From contig CBDCZF010000035.1 in assembly GCA_965224225.1 (NCBI GenBank), forward strand, positions 372,001 to 436,000: a stretch of 64,000 nucleotides of DNA, in the 5' to 3' direction. Both the position numbers and the translations under genes were made by a program. The DNA is from CAJQQK01 sp965224225. GTDB taxonomy: Bacteria > Pseudomonadota > Alphaproteobacteria > Rhizobiales > Hyphomicrobiaceae. This document shows, one piece after another, positions 53,291 to 62,018 of this stretch. The notes below the pieces were generated by a model that did not search any database, was not told the origin of the DNA, and saw only the letters and a list, made by a program, of their open reading frames with translations. How positions within the stretch are numbered: position 1 is the first letter of the stretch; every line of letters begins with the position of its first letter.

Positions 53291-53758
53291 CTATCTTCCG
53301 GTGAACTCGATCTCACCATTTGGAAGAAGATAGAGGATCAGGACTTCGCCATTACGCGCCGTTGGACGGTGGGCGGAGCCCGGTTCGTTGACGCACCATC
53401 CAGCCCCCCGGCCGTCAAATGTCGCGCCTTCGGTTTCAGGCATGACCATACAGATTTCGCCCGTCGGATGGCGATGGTGCGGACCAACGATATCCTTGAG
53501 CTGGACGACATCAACGCTCAAATTCTCGGTCTCAGGCGTAGCTTCGATGACCCTGCCAAATCGACGGCCTTCGTCGCCCTGGGCACACATCCAGCCATCC
53601 GCAATTGCCTCATGGCAGGCTGACTGGAGCGACCGGAAATCTGTTCCTCCAACGGGAAACTTCTCGTTCAGCCTCTTTTCCAGGTCCGCGTCCACCGGCC
53701 CTTTGGCAATCTCTTTTGCGACCGGGGTGATCAATTGCCTGAATTCTTCCGGTTTCAT
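53291..53758 (-). CDS. DUF4863 protein (PnbB-like lyase)
   Basis: A 155-residue protein of the family that includes p-hydroxylaminobenzoate lyase PnbB of nitrobenzoate degradation. Recognisable parts: KPEEFRQLITPVAKEIA, ACHEAIADGWMCAQ, VGPHHRHPTGEICMVMP (histidine-rich metal site), DGRGAGWCVNEPGSAHRPT and VLILYLLPNGEIEF. The cupin-like centre suggests a metal enzyme. The ATG at 53758 follows AGGGG. No nitroreductase or protocatechuate gene is nearby, so a different substrate is quite possible. Confidence 0.75.
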   Translation of the reverse strand: MKPEEFRQLITPVAKEIAKGPVDADLEKRLNEKFPVGGTDFRSLQSACHEAIADGWMCAQGDEGRRFGRVIEATPETENLSVDVVQLKDIVGPHHRHPTGEICMVMPETEGATFDGRGAGWCVNEPGSAHRPTARNGEVLILYLLPNGEIEFTGR

Positions 53759-53884
53759 CAGGTACCCCTCATCTGTGCTTCGCACGTGAGCGTGCCAGCC
53801 GATGAAGGATACGTTGCTGTTCCCAGGTTGCCAACAGCGTCGAGCACCCTCGAAGTATTACCGCTGCCTGCGAGAACCCAAACC

Positions 53885-55108
53885 CTACCGCCGGGCAGCC
53901 ACGCGCCCGGATGGCGCGTCACTGAGCCCCCAGATCAGCCCGAGAACGATGAAGAAATGCCGCCAGTGATCGGAATCGATCACCAGTCCCTCGACGAGCA
54001 GACCGATGAACGCAGCCGTCGCGACGGCGAACAGGCCCTGCCTGGCATCGATCCGCAGCGCACCGGCGACACCAAGCCAAAGCGTGGCAAACATGCTGAT
54101 GATGTAGAGCAGGCCGCCGATCCAGCCGGCGTTGTGGAACGTCGTCAGGTAGACGTTGTGGACTTCCTCGTGGTGGTGGACTTCGCGGAAAGTGTGCGTG
54201 CCGATCCCGAGCGGGTTTTCGAGCATCAGGCGAACACCCTTTTGCTGGCCGCCGAAACGGCCCTCCGGGCCGACATCGTAGCCGTGCGTCAGGCTGGCGC
54301 GCTCGCGCAACAGATCGCTGACCGCCGGCACCTGCAGCGCCGCCATGAGGGTCATCAGAAGAGCGGCACAACCGGCAACGGTCAGAAACACGAACCTCGT
54401 CCGGTCGGACTGGCGCCGGGTACGTGTGAACGCGATCAGGCCCAGAACCGCGATCGATATGGCAACCGATATCCAGGCGCCGCGCGAAAAGCTAATGAGC
54501 AGGGCCGGCGCCAGAAACAGACAGAGGAGCGCCGGCAGACGGGCTTCGGATGCCGGCCGGCGCAAGACCAGCCAGGCGAGATAGGTGATCGCCGGGCCGA
54601 GGGCAGCACCATAGACGTTGGGGTCCTTGTAGCTGCCGCGTGCGCGTCCATAGTTCGTGAAGAGATCGTAGGCGCCGGGCAGCAATTTGAAATAGCCGAT
54701 GTAGGCGAGCACGGTCGCAATGACGATGCCGGCAACGTACCAGTTGAGCACCAATGATCCGCGCCGTTCGGGGTCGCCGGCAACGAAGGCTGCGATCGCA
54801 AGCGCGCCGACAGCCAGGAACAGCGTCACGGCCTGATGCTTGAGGGCGGAGCCGAATTCAGGCGAAAACATCGTCGCAAAGAAGCCCAATGCGACGATGC
54901 CGAGCCAGCAAAACGCATTGAGCGCGATCGCCGGCCCGATGCTGGCCAGGCCCAGAATGGCGAGGGCTGCGACAAAGGCCATCATCAATGCATCGACCGG
55001 CGCCGGCTCGGAAAAGACCACCGAACTCGACAGCATCGCCAGGGCGAGCATCGCCGACAAAACCGCCGAGCGCGAGTAGACCAGGGGAATTGTTGCCGGC
55101 AGATGCAT
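53885..55108 (-). CDS. O-antigen ligase/polymerase-like protein
   Basis: Polytopic inner-membrane protein of 407 residues with about 11-12 helices. The large periplasmic loop has RARGSYKDPNVYGAALGPA and the conserved late motif EVHNVYLTTFHNAGWIGGLL, as in the Wzy_C (WaaL/Wzy) superfamily. It would polymerise or ligate polysaccharide repeat units. It follows the polyprenyl-phosphate glycosyltransferase gene by 13 bases in the same operon. Ligase versus polymerase cannot be decided. Confidence 0.83.
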   Translation of the reverse strand: MHLPATIPLVYSRSAVLSAMLALAMLSSSVVFSEPAPVDALMMAFVAALAILGLASIGPAIALNAFCWLGIVALGFFATMFSPEFGSALKHQAVTLFLAVGALAIAAFVAGDPERRGSLVLNWYVAGIVIATVLAYIGYFKLLPGAYDLFTNYGRARGSYKDPNVYGAALGPAITYLAWLVLRRPASEARLPALLCLFLAPALLISFSRGAWISVAISIAVLGLIAFTRTRRQSDRTRFVFLTVAGCAALLMTLMAALQVPAVSDLLRERASLTHGYDVGPEGRFGGQQKGVRLMLENPLGIGTHTFREVHHHEEVHNVYLTTFHNAGWIGGLLYIISMFATLWLGVAGALRIDARQGLFAVATAAFIGLLVEGLVIDSDHWRHFFIVLGLIWGLSDAPSGRVAARR

Positions 55109-55121
55109 TGGGCGGGGCCGA

Positions 55122-56693
55122 TCAGTAGGCGTTCTTGCCGGCGATCAGCGAAAACGGCGTGATCACGATAATGTAGAGGTCCATCAGCACGGACCAGTTG
55201 TTGATGTAGTACATGTCGTGTTCGACGCGCTGCTCGATCTTCTCGAGCGTATCGGTCTCACCGCGCCAGCCGTTGACCTGGGCCCAACCCGTAATCCCCG
55301 GTTTGACCTTGTGGCGCGCGAAATAGCTGCGCACGGCATCGTGGTAGAGATCATCGCCGGCCTTGGCCTGCAGCGCGTGCGGGCGCGGCCCGACGATCGA
55401 CATTTCACCGCGCAGAACATTGAAGAGCTGCGGCAGCTCATCGAGGCTGGTGCGGCGGATGAAGCGGCCGACGCGGGTCACCCGAGGGTCGTCCTTGGTG
55501 ACCAGCTTGGCGGCTGCTGCATCCGACATGTCGGTGTACATCGAGCGAAACTTGCACACGTCGATCAGTTCGTTGTTAAAGCCGAGCCGCTTCTGGCGGA
55601 ACAGGATCGGGCCTTTGCTTTCAAGGCGCACGGCAAGCGCAACGATCGCCATAACGGGCAGCGCCAGCAGCAGGATCAGGAAGCCTAGGAAGCGGTCTTC
55701 GAGGTTCTTGATCAGGCGGTCACGGTCATTCAGCGGCCGGTCGAGGATCGGCAGCATCGGCACCTTGCCAATGTAGGAATAAGCGCTGCGGTTGAGCGGC
55801 AGCTTCGAATTGTGCGCTGAGATGCGGATGTCGACAGGCAGGGCGAACAGGCGTTTGACGATCTGCAGCAGGCGGTCTTCGGCGGCGGCCGGCACGGAGA
55901 CGATCAGCAATTCGACACCGGCTTCACGACAGAAGGCTGCAAGCTCGTCGAAGCTGCCGAGACGGCGCAGGCCCGGGACGCTGTTGTCACCTTCGCGATG
56001 CGCAGTGCGGTCGTCGAACAGACCGAGCAGTTCGAGATGCGTGCTCTCATCGCTGAGTAGATCGATCAGCTGAGAGGCATCATCACCGCCGCCGACGATC
56101 ACGGCGCGCCGGCGCAGACGGCCGGCGACGGCAAGGTGGTTGATCGTGCGCGATGTTGCAATCCGTGCCAGCGCAAGCGTGACGGCTGCTCCGGCAACCC
56201 ACGACAGTGCCGTCGCCGGCTGCATTGCGTCATTCGACACCAGAAAAAGCACACCACAGGCCGAAAGCGAGACGACGGCAATCGCCGTCAGGATCTTCAC
56301 GATCTGGCTTGCCGGCTGGCGCAGGGCTGCGATCGAATAGGACCAGTGCGAGCTGAGCACGGCCATCACGAACCACGGCACGATGAGGGCGGCAATGGTC
56401 CCTATGTTGATTTCAGCCGGCGTCCCGGCGGTGCCGAACACCGCTGCAAGCCCGGTCATTGCGATGATGACAAGGTCGGTTGCAATGATGCCAAGCAGGA
56501 ACATCGGCCGCGAAATCTGTCCATGGCGATCACACAGAAAGCGTTGGGCGAGACGGGCAAGGGCGGCTGAAACCCCGGTCCGGCTTGTCGCGAAGCTCTC
56601 CGGCGCATCTTTCTGGGCTTGCTTGGACCAGGCAAGGTCATTGCCGATACCAAAGCGGAATTGGGAGGTCGAAGTCGTCATGCTGCAATCCAT
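55122..56693 (-). CDS. Undecaprenyl-P glucose-phosphate transferase
   Basis: Membrane enzyme of about 523 residues that begins polysaccharide assembly by moving sugar-1-phosphate to undecaprenyl phosphate (WcaJ/PssY type). Four to five N-terminal helices are followed by a nucleotide-binding-like domain (RRAVIVGGGDDASQLIDLL), another helix (FLGFLILLLALPVMAIVAL) and the catalytic domain: GPILFRQKRLGFN, CKFRSMYTD, RRTSLDELPQLFNVLRGEM, GPRPHA and KPGITGWAQVNGWRGET. Two ATGs (56693, 56681) are possible. First gene of the pair with the ligase-like protein. Confidence 0.92.
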   Translation of the reverse strand: MDCSMTTSTSQFRFGIGNDLAWSKQAQKDAPESFATSRTGVSAALARLAQRFLCDRHGQISRPMFLLGIIATDLVIIAMTGLAAVFGTAGTPAEINIGTIAALIVPWFVMAVLSSHWSYSIAALRQPASQIVKILTAIAVVSLSACGVLFLVSNDAMQPATALSWVAGAAVTLALARIATSRTINHLAVAGRLRRRAVIVGGGDDASQLIDLLSDESTHLELLGLFDDRTAHREGDNSVPGLRRLGSFDELAAFCREAGVELLIVSVPAAAEDRLLQIVKRLFALPVDIRISAHNSKLPLNRSAYSYIGKVPMLPILDRPLNDRDRLIKNLEDRFLGFLILLLALPVMAIVALAVRLESKGPILFRQKRLGFNNELIDVCKFRSMYTDMSDAAAAKLVTKDDPRVTRVGRFIRRTSLDELPQLFNVLRGEMSIVGPRPHALQAKAGDDLYHDAVRSYFARHKVKPGITGWAQVNGWRGETDTLEKIEQRVEHDMYYINNWSVLMDLYIIVITPFSLIAGKNAY

Positions 56694-56846
56694 AGCTGGC
56701 GGGCCGATGCAACATCCGCATGCATCTTCTAAGCCAGTTATTAAGCATTGCCCGGGTGGAGCCCCGGTAAATCCGACCTGCTACCTCACACTATAGTTAG
56801 ACCCGGGTTAACGGGCGTATCGATGTGATCGAAATTGAGCGGCAAA

Positions 56847-57314
56847 TTATGCTGAATGCATGCTTGCTTCGAGTTTTGCACGCAATCTGGCCGGCGGCAC
56901 CACCGAGGCTCGCTTCTCGATATCGAAGAATACGAGAACCGCTTCCGCCGTCGCCGTGCACTCGTTCGTGCCACCGTTGAACACGGCGTTGGCAAATGTC
57001 ATCGACTTTGTGCCAAGTCGGAGCACCCGCGTGCCGATATCCGCCGTGCCCGGATAGCGCATCTCCCTCAGGTAATCGATAGTGATGCGCGCCAGAACGA
57101 AATCGAGATGCGGCGCTTCATCGGCTACCTCGTCGAGCCAATGCAGCATGAATGCTGTGCGGCCAGCCTCGAAGAAGGTCGAATAGACCGCATTATTGAC
57201 GTGACCAAGCTGATCCTGGTCGTTGTAACGGATCGTGTGCGACGTCCAGATGCCGTAACTCGCACGGTCCCGCAGATCGAAAGCGTGGGGCGGCTTCACT
57301 CCCGTCGCATTCAT
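56847..57314 (-). CDS. Hot-dog acyl-CoA thioesterase (YbgC-like)
   Basis: A 155-residue 4HBT-type thioesterase. The catalytic aspartate is in RYNDQDQLGHVNNAVYSTFF, and YSTFFEAGR is the typical continuation. It hydrolyses an acyl-CoA in the cytosol. The start overlaps the hydratase beta stop as ATGA, so it is the last gene of the dicarboxylate operon and its acyl-CoA is probably an intermediate of that pathway. Confidence 0.87.
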   Translation of the reverse strand: MNATGVKPPHAFDLRDRASYGIWTSHTIRYNDQDQLGHVNNAVYSTFFEAGRTAFMLHWLDEVADEAPHLDFVLARITIDYLREMRYPGTADIGTRVLRLGTKSMTFANAVFNGGTNECTATAEAVLVFFDIEKRASVVPPARLRAKLEASMHSA

Positions 57315-57988
57315 GAAATCACCTCATCGGTCTTGTCATCGGTTTCGCCGTAACGGCGCAGCGTGGCCGGTCGCGTACCCTCGTATAGCTTTTCGATGTT
57401 GCCGGCGATCTTTTCATTCTCGCGTTCGAACAGCGAATTGCCCTGAAGGTCGCTCTCGACAAGAAAGGGGCCGAAATTCTTGACATCGAGGACCCAGATC
57501 GCCTGGGCGAGGCCCAATTCATCGGCCCAGTGGGCGGCAACGACCTTCTCGATACCGCGTCCGAGCAAGGCACCAGTGCCATAGCCGACAGTGGTCAGAT
57601 AGATCGCGTTGTTGGGCACGAACTGCGATTTGTAGATCTCGCTCGACATACCGCCTTTGCCGATGATCACGTTGCAGCCGGATATCCTGAACCAGCCGTC
57701 GAGCCATTTCGCAAAGCGGAACGATGCCGTCGCCGTTACGGCGCCGACGTTGAGCGTGCCATCATCCTCAATGGCGGCAGCAGGCGAACAGTGGAAGTTT
57801 GCCGTGCCCATCTCCGCAGGCGGCGCAGGCAACGCCTCGCCGTCTTCGACGGCACGTTTATAGACGCCCTCGCGCGCCGTAAACACACGGCCGGTCAGGT
57901 AGACCACAGTGCCGATTTCGAGCCTGGCGAGATCTTCGGTTGACGCAGGTAACGAAAGGTTAACCGTCTTGAGAGTGCTTTCAGCCAT
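57311..57988 (-). CDS. Class I fumarase/tartrate dehydratase, beta subunit
   Basis: A 225-residue C-terminal-type subunit (Fumerase_C) of two-subunit [4Fe-4S] hydro-lyases. Visible elements: VVYLTGRVFTAREGVYKR, GTANFHCSPAAAI, GCNVIIGKGGMSSE and AIYLTTVGYGTGALLG. It completes the active site with the alpha subunit at 60446-61414, from which it is separated by the P450 and MFS genes. GGGA precedes the ATG by nine bases. Confidence 0.88.
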   Translation of the reverse strand: MAESTLKTVNLSLPASTEDLARLEIGTVVYLTGRVFTAREGVYKRAVEDGEALPAPPAEMGTANFHCSPAAAIEDDGTLNVGAVTATASFRFAKWLDGWFRISGCNVIIGKGGMSSEIYKSQFVPNNAIYLTTVGYGTGALLGRGIEKVVAAHWADELGLAQAIWVLDVKNFGPFLVESDLQGNSLFERENEKIAGNIEKLYEGTRPATLRRYGETDDKTDEVIS

Positions 57989-58009
57989 GATCGATTATCC
58001 CTATCTCGC

Positions 58010-59188
58010 TCAGCCTCGGCCGGCACGCGCGCCTGGCCGCCGGAACAGGGCAAGCTGGCACAGGATCGAGACCACCATCAACAGGGCAACGAACACGAGC
58101 GGCGCGCGCGGACCGAATACATCGTGAAACATTCCGGCGAATGCCGGCATCAGTCCCATATTCGCATAATAGACCGTGTAGAAGATACCCATGCCGGCGG
58201 CCCGGTTTTCATCGAGCAGAAGTCGTGAGGGCTCGGCCATGATCGGGCCGGCGGCGGCAAATCCGATGACACCGAAGATGGCATAGAGCAGGCTTGAGCC
58301 TGGAAACTGTCCGAGCAGGGTATAGACGATAATGCCTCCCGACGTGCACACGAAGATGATGGTCCGCGACCGGCCCGTGCGGGCAGCCAGCATACCGCCG
58401 GCCGGGATCGCCAGAATACCGATCCAAGTGCCGAGTGAGACCAGCCGGCCGGCGTCTGCAAGGTCATACCCGAGGCTCGTCAAGAGGGCCGGAGAGAAGC
58501 CGAAGACAACCGCGAGGCCGACATTGAGTATCGACCAGACCGTACCGATCAGGAACATCGCGATCCATTCTTCGCGCGACAATCCCTTGAGTGCTGCCAA
58601 CCCTGAAACCGGTATCACCGTCCGATCCGGAGCTTCCCGATAGAGCACGATCATCAAACCGGCCGTGAGCACTGCGAACCCGGTCGAGACCAGCATTGCC
58701 CCCTGCCAGCCCCAGGCAAGCGTCATCGGTCCCTGGGTCATGAGGCCGAGGGCGATGCCGAGCGGCCAGCTGTTGACCAGGAAGGCGGTCGCCAACGGCA
58801 GATTCTTCGAACCGGCAAACCAGTCGAGCGTTGCCTTGGTGAAGTAGAGGTTGGTGAGCGTCGCACCAATGCCTGTGATGAAGCGGCCCGTTGCCGCTAT
58901 CTCATAGCTGTTTGCGCCCGCCGTCACGGCGCAACCGGCAGCCGTAACCACGAGCCCGATGCTGATCAGCATGCGATCGCTGGTCATGCGGCCAAGCATG
59001 CTGCTAGGCAACGAAAGAAATATGCCCGGCACCTTGAACAGGCCGATCAACGAACCGATCAGCGCGAAATCAATGGCCAGTGCGGCGGCAATGGCAGGCC
59101 CCGATGAGCCAATCGATTGGAAGGCATAACCAGTCGATGTCCTAGCAACGAAAAGTATGGCCAGCATGAACCAGGGATTGTTGAACAT
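58010..59188 (-). CDS. MFS transporter
   Basis: Twelve-helix carrier of 392 residues. The first half shows a loop motif GRMTSDRMLISIG after helix 2; FITGIGATLTNLYFTKATLD and VNSWPLGIALGLMTQGP resemble the nitrate/cyanate and uncharacterised CynX-like branch. It lies between the P450 gene (12 bases upstream) and hydratase beta (21 bases downstream), so it probably imports the pathway substrate. Confidence 0.87.
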   Translation of the reverse strand: MFNNPWFMLAILFVARTSTGYAFQSIGSSGPAIAAALAIDFALIGSLIGLFKVPGIFLSLPSSMLGRMTSDRMLISIGLVVTAAGCAVTAGANSYEIAATGRFITGIGATLTNLYFTKATLDWFAGSKNLPLATAFLVNSWPLGIALGLMTQGPMTLAWGWQGAMLVSTGFAVLTAGLMIVLYREAPDRTVIPVSGLAALKGLSREEWIAMFLIGTVWSILNVGLAVVFGFSPALLTSLGYDLADAGRLVSLGTWIGILAIPAGGMLAARTGRSRTIIFVCTSGGIIVYTLLGQFPGSSLLYAIFGVIGFAAAGPIMAEPSRLLLDENRAAGMGIFYTVYYANMGLMPAFAGMFHDVFGPRAPLVFVALLMVVSILCQLALFRRPGARAGRG

Positions 59189-59200
59189 GCATGATCCCGT

Positions 59201-60439
59201 TCAGCCTGTGGGCCCAAGGTTGACTGGCAATCGCACCGGCCCGCGCAAGGTCAAACCATCCGCCCATTCAGGTTCGCCGGCAAGCTGCATGGTCGGAAAC
59301 CGATTGTGCAAAGCCGGCAGCGCCAGGCTTGCTTCAAGGCGGGCGAGTGGTGCGCCGAGGCAGAAATGCGTTCCGTAGCCGAATGCATAATGACGCTTCG
59401 GCACGCGCAGAACGTCGAGTTCTTCGGGCCGCTCAAAGGCTGCCGGATCCCGATTGGCGCCGGCGATCATCGCATAGATCCGCTCACCCGCCATCACGGT
59501 CTGGCCTGCCAGCGCATGCTCGCGCAAGGCGATGCGCACCATCGACGGCGTCGGACCGTCGAAGCGCAGGAACTCTTCGATCGCCCGAGCAATCTCATCA
59601 TCCGACCTGAGCTTGAGAAATACTTCACGCTGCTCGGGATGGCGCATGAGATGCAGTGAGGCCGTCGAGATCAGGTTGGTCGTCGTCTCGTGACCGGCGA
59701 ACAGGAACAGGATCGAGCTTGCAACCAGTTCATCGTCGGTCAGGCGGCCGTCATCTTCATCGCGTACCGCAATCAGCCGCGAGAGCAGGTCATCACCGGG
59801 ATCGCGGCGCCGGTCGGCGATGACCTCGCGGAAGGCGTCCGCCATAGCCTCGACGCCGGCGCGTGCACGATCGTACTTGTCGGGCACCGCCTGTGCCGCC
59901 CCGATGAACAGTTTGATCTCGTCCGACCAATGCTTCATGTCGGGAAGCATGGCGCGCGGCACACCAAGCATGTCCATGATCACGTAGGCGGGCAGCGGAT
60001 TGGAGAATGCGGCGACCAGATCAACCTGCTCCTTGCTCTCCAGGTCGCACAGCAGATCCTTTATGATCGCGACAACGTTCGGTTCGACCCGTTCAAGGGC
60101 GCGACTTGTGAACACGCGTGAGACCAGATTGCGGATACGGGTGTGGTCGGGCGGGTCCTTGAACACCATCCAGTTGCCGAGATAACGCATCAGCGACTGG
60201 ATCTTGGCCTGTGTCTCGCTCGGCTGCGCCTTATAAAACGGCGTCACCGTATCGGCCGACAATTGCCGGTCGAGCAGTACGGTATGGACATCATCGTAAC
60301 GAGTCACCACCCAGGCCTTGAGGGCCGGACTCCAGTGAATGGGTGCCCGCGCGCGCAACTGCGCGAGTTGTGGATAGGGATCGGCCACGAAGGCCGGCTC
60401 GCGCGGATCGAGTGTGTCGCGGAGTGCGGCGGACGTCAT
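59201..60439 (-). CDS. Cytochrome P450
   Basis: Soluble bacterial P450 of 412 residues. Heme-thiolate motif FGYGTHFCLG with C360, I-helix FLFAGHETTTN (oxygen-activating acid/alcohol pair replaced by E-T as in many bacterial P450s) and an ERR-type region are seen. It needs external ferredoxin and reductase, which are absent here. It is six bases downstream of hydratase alpha in the operon. A hydroxylation or oxidative cleavage step on the pathway substrate is inferred. Confidence 0.93.
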   Translation of the reverse strand: MTSAALRDTLDPREPAFVADPYPQLAQLRARAPIHWSPALKAWVVTRYDDVHTVLLDRQLSADTVTPFYKAQPSETQAKIQSLMRYLGNWMVFKDPPDHTRIRNLVSRVFTSRALERVEPNVVAIIKDLLCDLESKEQVDLVAAFSNPLPAYVIMDMLGVPRAMLPDMKHWSDEIKLFIGAAQAVPDKYDRARAGVEAMADAFREVIADRRRDPGDDLLSRLIAVRDEDDGRLTDDELVASSILFLFAGHETTTNLISTASLHLMRHPEQREVFLKLRSDDEIARAIEEFLRFDGPTPSMVRIALREHALAGQTVMAGERIYAMIAGANRDPAAFERPEELDVLRVPKRHYAFGYGTHFCLGAPLARLEASLALPALHNRFPTMQLAGEPEWADGLTLRGPVRLPVNLGPTG

Positions 60440-60445
60440 CTGGCT

Positions 60446-61414
60446 CTACTCTGCCGCTTCCGTCCGGGCTGCCGCTCTGCCCGGCCAGTCAACCGTCGAA
60501 CGGCGTGAGTAATCTGTGAACCAATCGGGATCCGTGCGGTATTCGACGCGCCCATCGCCATGTACGCGGGCAACGGCACGGCGCGACGAGAGGCAGAACA
60601 TGTGCACGCTCATCGGCATGCCGCCGGTGTGGCAGTAGCCCACCTCGATGTTGCAATCGACGACCATCGACGAGCCCATGAAACCCATCGCGCCCATGCC
60701 GATCGAGTTGCCAAGCTCGTGCAGTTCATCTTCGAGGGCTGCAACCTTGGGGTCAGCATGGCGCGAGCCGACGGTACGCAGGCAGGCCGCCTGCTTGCCG
60801 AGCACCATGGCTGCGTCCTTGGAGCCGCCAAGTCCGACGCCGACGATCGCCGGCTGGCAGGCGAGCCCTCGTTTGCCAAAGGCAACCAGCGTATCGAGGA
60901 AGAAGCGCTTGATGCCGTCGATGCCGTCACCCGGGAAAAGCATACGGTAGTCGGTGCCGAACAAGCCGCCCTTGTGCACGGTGATGAGGTCGACCCAGTC
61001 ACCCTCCGGGTGAAACGCGTATTCGATTTCCGGCGCGTTGATGCCGACGTTGTTGTCATGATCGGTGCGCCAAAGCGGATGCACGCGGTTCGGCCTCAGC
61101 GGCACATTGTGTGTGGCGCTGGCGGTTGCGCGACGCAGTGCGCCTTCGAGCGCTGCCGGACCGCCTTCGACGCGCGCCTCGTTACCGTACTTGACGTACC
61201 AGCGCGGCGTACCGGTATCGCCGCACATCGCGCGGCGGTCCTGTTCGGCGGCCTTGTAGTTGTCGAGCATCGCCCGGATCACGAAGGCCGACAGCTCGCC
61301 GCTCTCGGTGTCAGCAAGTTTTTCGAGACCGTTGAGATAGTCCGCCGGGATCTCGATGGCGGCCTTTGCCATCAGCTCTTCGGCGGTCGACTGGATTGTG
61401 GCGAGCGGAATCAT
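60446..61414 (-). CDS. Class I fumarase/tartrate dehydratase, alpha subunit
   Basis: A 322-residue Fumerase-type subunit carrying the [4Fe-4S] cluster of a two-subunit hydro-lyase. Candidate cluster cysteines are in RRAMCGDTGTP, GLGGSKDAAMVLGKQAACL and DCNIEVGYCHTGGMP; the family motif NRVHPLWRTDHDNNVGINAP is present. The ATG at 61414 is preferred to a longer frame. Partners in E. coli are TtdA/TtdB (L-tartrate) and fumarase-like enzymes; the natural substrate here may be different. It follows the Uma2 gene by four bases. Confidence 0.88.
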   Translation of the reverse strand: MIPLATIQSTAEELMAKAAIEIPADYLNGLEKLADTESGELSAFVIRAMLDNYKAAEQDRRAMCGDTGTPRWYVKYGNEARVEGGPAALEGALRRATASATHNVPLRPNRVHPLWRTDHDNNVGINAPEIEYAFHPEGDWVDLITVHKGGLFGTDYRMLFPGDGIDGIKRFFLDTLVAFGKRGLACQPAIVGVGLGGSKDAAMVLGKQAACLRTVGSRHADPKVAALEDELHELGNSIGMGAMGFMGSSMVVDCNIEVGYCHTGGMPMSVHMFCLSSRRAVARVHGDGRVEYRTDPDWFTDYSRRSTVDWPGRAAARTEAAE

Positions 61415-61418
61415 GGCG

Positions 61419-62012
61419 CTATCCGGTTGCTTCGTCGCCTCCGACCAGGTCTTCCGGCCAGAGTACGTCGAGTTTGAAAGTATGTGCCTCGAACGGTGGA
61501 GCGGTAACGGCGTCTTTGTCCTGGAAGGTCGCCGCAATCAGCCACTTGCCATCATCGTTCAAGGCGAAGACTTCGAGCGTCTTGGCGATCGGATCGACAT
61601 ACCAGGCATGCGCGACGCCGAATGTTGCATAGATCGCCAGCTTGTCGGTGCGGTCGGCCCGTTGCGTCGACGGCGACAGGATCTCGGCCAGCCAGTCGGG
61701 CGGCGTTTCGATGTAGGCGGTATCCGGCAGGCGCGGCAGCCGATCACGCCGCCAGCCGGCTATGTCCGGCACGACGACGTGATCGCCGAAGTGCAGTTCC
61801 GGTTCGGGCAGGAACAGCCAGCCGCCTGGCCCACCACGGCCTCGATTAAACGGGCCGCCTAGTTCGTAACCGAGTTCTCCCGCCGCGACACCATGCCTCG
61901 GCGCCGGCCGCGGATGCGCATGCAGCACGCCATAGAGGATCTCGCCGACCATGTTCTCCGGCAAGGCCTCGATATCGGCATAGGTTGCCGGACGTTGCTT
62001 AGTTTGTGCCAT
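61419..62012 (-). CDS. Uma2-family (PD-(D/E)xK-like) protein
   Basis: A 197-residue protein of the DUF820/Uma2 family with a restriction-endonuclease-like fold. Characteristic parts are YADIEALPENMVGEILYGVL, GGWLFLPEPELHFG, VVVPDIAGWRRDRLP, PPDWLAEILSPSTQRADRTD and KLAIYATFGVAHAWYVDP. The candidate active-site residues are D and E of these segments and K in RTDKLAIY. Its function is not established. It is located inside a metabolic operon, six bases after the flavoprotein and four before hydratase alpha. Confidence 0.88.
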   Translation of the reverse strand: MAQTKQRPATYADIEALPENMVGEILYGVLHAHPRPAPRHGVAAGELGYELGGPFNRGRGGPGGWLFLPEPELHFGDHVVVPDIAGWRRDRLPRLPDTAYIETPPDWLAEILSPSTQRADRTDKLAIYATFGVAHAWYVDPIAKTLEVFALNDDGKWLIAATFQDKDAVTAPPFEAHTFKLDVLWPEDLVGGDEATG

Positions 62013-62018
62013 GGGAAG

